Source: Methylotenera sp.
GTDB taxonomy: Bacteria > Pseudomonadota > Gammaproteobacteria > Burkholderiales > Methylophilaceae
Assembly (NCBI GenBank): GCA_027487055.1
Contig: JAIYEJ010000078.1
Span: 1-6,654 of the forward strand
Reading direction: 5' to 3'
DNA: 6,654 nt
Under the pieces are notes generated by a model. That model made no database searches. It was not told where the DNA came from and saw nothing but the letters and a program-made list of their open reading frames with translations. This document shows, in pieces, positions 4,854-6,654 of this stretch (within the stretch, counting starts at the first letter, position 1; every line of letters begins with the position of its first letter). The position numbers were made by a program, and so were the translations under genes.

Positions 4854-5753
4854 TCAATTTAAAGAAGTATTTGCACGTAAACTATTAGCCATTTGATCGA
4901 CAAACAATCTGATCTTGACCGAAGCATGACGACCTTCTCGATGCACAACATGAATAGGAATATGTTTATTCTCATATTCACTTAATACTATTTTTAATTC
5001 GCCAGATGCAAGTTGCGGTGCTATTTGGTAGGAAATTAACCGAGTGATGCCAAAGCCACTCACTGCAGCCTCTATTGCTGCGTGAATGCTAGTCACAATG
5101 AGCCGAGGCTTAATTCTCATGAGCAGAGGTTGCTCGTCTTTTGTAAACATCCACTCCGAAGATGAGCTAATCCCGCTGGCTAATATGATTTGGTGTTTAT
5201 CTAATTCATCAGGGGTTTGGGGTATACCATGCTTTGCGAGATAAGATGGAGCAGCACAAACAATGTGCCTGACATTTCCTACATGCAAGGCTTTAAAACT
5301 AGAGTCCGGGAGTTCGCCTATGCGAACACCAACATCGACACCCTCTTCTAGCAAATTAACCACTCTGTCAAGCAACAATGCCTGCACTTGAGTTTTTGGG
5401 TAGCGCTCTAAATAGTCAATAATTCTTGGCATAACATACATGCGACCAAACTGAACGGGTGCAGTGACGACTAAGTGTCCACGAGGCTCAGCATTGATAC
5501 CCGTAACCGCATCGTCAGCCTCATCTACAGCAGCTATCACATGCTTTGCATCTTCCAAATAACGCTTCCCAGCTTCTGTCAGTCGAACAAAGCGAGTTGT
5601 TCTATTAAAGAGTTTAATATCTAAATGTGCTTCAAGCGCGGCTATAGCGCGCGTTACTGCTGGCGGAGACATACCCAAACGCCTGGCGCCACCAGAAAAA
5701 CCCTCTTCTTCAGCCACCGCCACAAAAACAATCATCAAATTTAGTCTATCCAT
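4854..5753 (-). CDS. LysR-type transcriptional regulator
   Basis: 299 residues, the standard length. The N-terminal winged helix-turn-helix covers residues 1-60: FVAVAEEEGFSGGARRLGMS, PPAVTRAIAALEAHLDIKLF, then NRTTRFVRLTEAG, all family signatures. A linker helix (about 62-88) leads to the periplasmic-binding-protein-like effector domain beginning RGHLVVTAPVQFGR (about 91-104). Its second subdomain carries the IVCAAPSYLAKHG-P motif (about 164-178) common in the AaeR/PgrR-like LysR branch. The effector is not predictable. The Shine-Dalgarno is poor (GGA about 13 bases before the ATG), but the start gives the canonical N terminus. It is divergent from the secreted cupin gene with 158 bp between starts, which makes the cupin gene the likely target (inference). 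Confidence 0.95.
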   Translation of the reverse strand: MDRLNLMIVFVAVAEEEGFSGGARRLGMSPPAVTRAIAALEAHLDIKLFNRTTRFVRLTEAGKRYLEDAKHVIAAVDEADDAVTGINAEPRGHLVVTAPVQFGRMYVMPRIIDYLERYPKTQVQALLLDRVVNLLEEGVDVGVRIGELPDSSFKALHVGNVRHIVCAAPSYLAKHGIPQTPDELDKHQIILASGISSSSEWMFTKDEQPLLMRIKPRLIVTSIHAAIEAAVSGFGITRLISYQIAPQLASGELKIVLSEYENKHIPIHVVHREGRHASVKIRLFVDQMANSLRANTSLN

Positions 5754-5911
5754 ATACGCATATTATTCCACTAATTGAAATAGTTTATTGTATTTTTTGA
5801 ATATTCTATCATTAAATGAAATATGAAAGAATGCTTTCACTCGCTGGATACTTATATATACATAAATATTGGGCGACGTTAAAAACTTAACTTAATGAAA
5901 AAGGATATGAA
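5754..5911. promoter_or_regulatory. Divergent lysR-cupin control region
   Basis: 158 bp of very AT-rich DNA between the two start codons. A possible lysR -10 is TACAAT on the minus strand (5792-5787), without a good -35. For the cupin gene the AT-rich TATATA/CATAAATATT block at 5853-5870 probably contains the -10 but no box can be assigned firmly. A small dyad, TCAT-TAA-ATGA (5809-5819), is a weak candidate LysR half-site; T-N11-A patterns are too frequent here to be informative. Confidence 0.4.
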
Positions 5912-6388
5912 ATGAATTTCGTAAAACACGTACATATAATTACACTCGTTTTGGCTGCAATTTCAAGTTTGAGTACCTCAAATATTGCTTCAGCAGAAAG
6001 CACTATTAGTAAAGCATCAGTCAACCTCCCTGTAACTCAACTCAAATACTTTGATACAGGGGTATATGGAGTTGATAAAAGTGTTGGCACCTTAAAAGCA
6101 GCAGCAGCATATGGTGATTTACAAAATGGAGCACACGGCACGTTTATCAAAATGCCAGCTGGGTTTGTTAGCAAAGTACATAACCATACTGGCGAGTATT
6201 ATGCAGTGGTTCTGTCGGGGGTAGGTGTAAATGGTACACCGAAAAGCAAAGATATTCCCTTGCCAGTAGGTTCCTATTGGTCTCAAAACGGTGGTGAAGC
6301 TCACATAACAAAATGCATCTCACCAAACGAATGCATCTTCTTTATAAGTCAGACTGTTAAGTTTGATGACGTGGAGGATAGTAAGTAA
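5912..6388 (+). CDS. Secreted cupin-fold protein, DUF4437-like
   Basis: A 158-residue precursor with a Sec signal peptide: K5/H6 n-region, hydrophobic residues 9-20, and a likely cleavage after A28 (NIASA before ES), giving a periplasmic protein of about 130 residues. The cupin barrel shows motif 1 as G84 then H90-N-H92 and E95 (GFVSKVHNHTGEYYAVVLSG). Motif 2 appears as P118-V-G120-SYW with H131. H90, H92, E95 and H131 would form the metal site. The pattern, including the GGEAHITKC and ECIFF segments with C135 and C141, resembles DUF4437 proteins as I remember them; substrate and reaction are unknown. The start is supported by AAGGA 6 bases upstream. No terminator hairpin follows the stop. 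Divergent from lysR, which is its probable regulator. Confidence 0.87.
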   Translation: MNFVKHVHIITLVLAAISSLSTSNIASAESTISKASVNLPVTQLKYFDTGVYGVDKSVGTLKAAAAYGDLQNGAHGTFIKMPAGFVSKVHNHTGEYYAVVLSGVGVNGTPKSKDIPLPVGSYWSQNGGEAHITKCISPNECIFFISQTVKFDDVEDSK

Positions 6389-6654
6389 GTGCCTCAAACT
6401 TTGATCAACTATCATCTGCTGGCCTATTAGAATTATCAGGTTCCATCTAAGACTTTTGGCCGCTGGGATTTGCATAAATACAAGTTCTTTATTCCAGAAG
6501 GTTGTTTGGAAGAGTTGAAAAACTTACTAAGAGCAAAATTGATTCCTTTGTATGCAGATCAATTTTAGCTGAAGATAATTTTGAACTCATCTCAAACGAG
6601 TTTCATCAATTCTAAAGTGAGAAAGATGCAAGTTCCTTATAGCCAATTTTTTTG
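6389..6654 (+). pseudogene. Gene-free tail, possible decayed coding fragment
   Basis: No intact gene begins here. Two 45-codon plus-strand stretches without start codons overlap out of frame: 6431-6568 (containing GRWDLHKYKFFIPEG and ending YADQF) and 6478-6615 (containing SKIDSFVCRSILAEDN and ending NEFHQF). A third short piece at 6385-6450 (SASNFDQLSSAGLLEL) is in the same frame as the second. Joined with one-base shifts they would make a protein-like chain of about 75 residues, as in a gene broken by frameshifts. I recognise no family. AT-rich non-coding DNA can also give such translations, so this is a weak call. Confidence 0.22.

Noticed and set aside
5895..5915. Six-codon leader frame ending at the cupin start
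   Set aside because: An ATG at 5895 opens MKKDMK and stops in an ATGA overlap, but it has no ribosome binding site and merely contains the cupin's own; probably chance.
6119..6304. Minus-strand 61-codon frame
   Set aside because: Antisense to the cupin gene.

Overview
This is an AT-rich window from a Gram-negative bacterium. Two predicted lipoproteins with clear lipoboxes, a Sec-type signal peptide on a cupin, AAGGAG/GGGAG-type ribosome binding sites and TetR/MarR/LysR regulators point to a proteobacterium, most likely a gamma- or betaproteobacterium. I cannot place the genus. There are no rRNA or tRNA genes, no CRISPR array, no transposase and no phage genes.

Layout from left to right: (1) A plus-strand DUF6714-like hypothetical gene (64-537), then a 199-bp gene-free gap between convergent genes that holds a 10-bp-arm inverted repeat. 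(2) A minus-strand operon read from 3083 down to 737: DUF3313-type lipoprotein, small novel lipoprotein, TetR-family regulator, DUF4386-type membrane protein. The genes are separated by 9 bp, 14 bp and a 4-bp ATGA overlap. Its promoter is unusually legible: TTGACA, 18-bp spacer, TATATT, with one perfect 20-bp palindrome filling the spacer and a second 14-bp copy of the same palindrome lying over the expected start site. (3) A minus-strand pair, rhodanese then DoxX (3944-3188), whose reading frames overlap by 11 bp. It is divergent from a plus-strand marR gene (4038-4505). The divergent region carries two perfect copies of the MarR-like palindrome GTTGCAATTGCAAC. (4) A 348-bp gene-free region (4506-4853) with an orphan operator-like dyad, a more GC-rich patch that looks like a relic, and a hairpin behind lysR. 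(5) A minus-strand LysR-type regulator (5753-4854) divergent from a secreted DUF4437-like cupin gene (5912-6388). (6) A 266-bp tail without an intact gene, containing out-of-frame pieces that may be a decayed coding sequence.

The common theme is three compact regulator-plus-target units, each apparently self-regulated or divergently regulated. The TetR operon looks like an envelope module of two lipoproteins and one integral membrane protein under feedback control. The MarR unit looks like a small redox/sulfur stress unit of a rhodanese and a DoxX membrane protein. The LysR/cupin pair is a classic divergent arrangement. The best candidate for something undescribed is the four-gene TetR operon with its double-palindrome promoter. 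Its functional role is inference; the operator architecture is directly visible.
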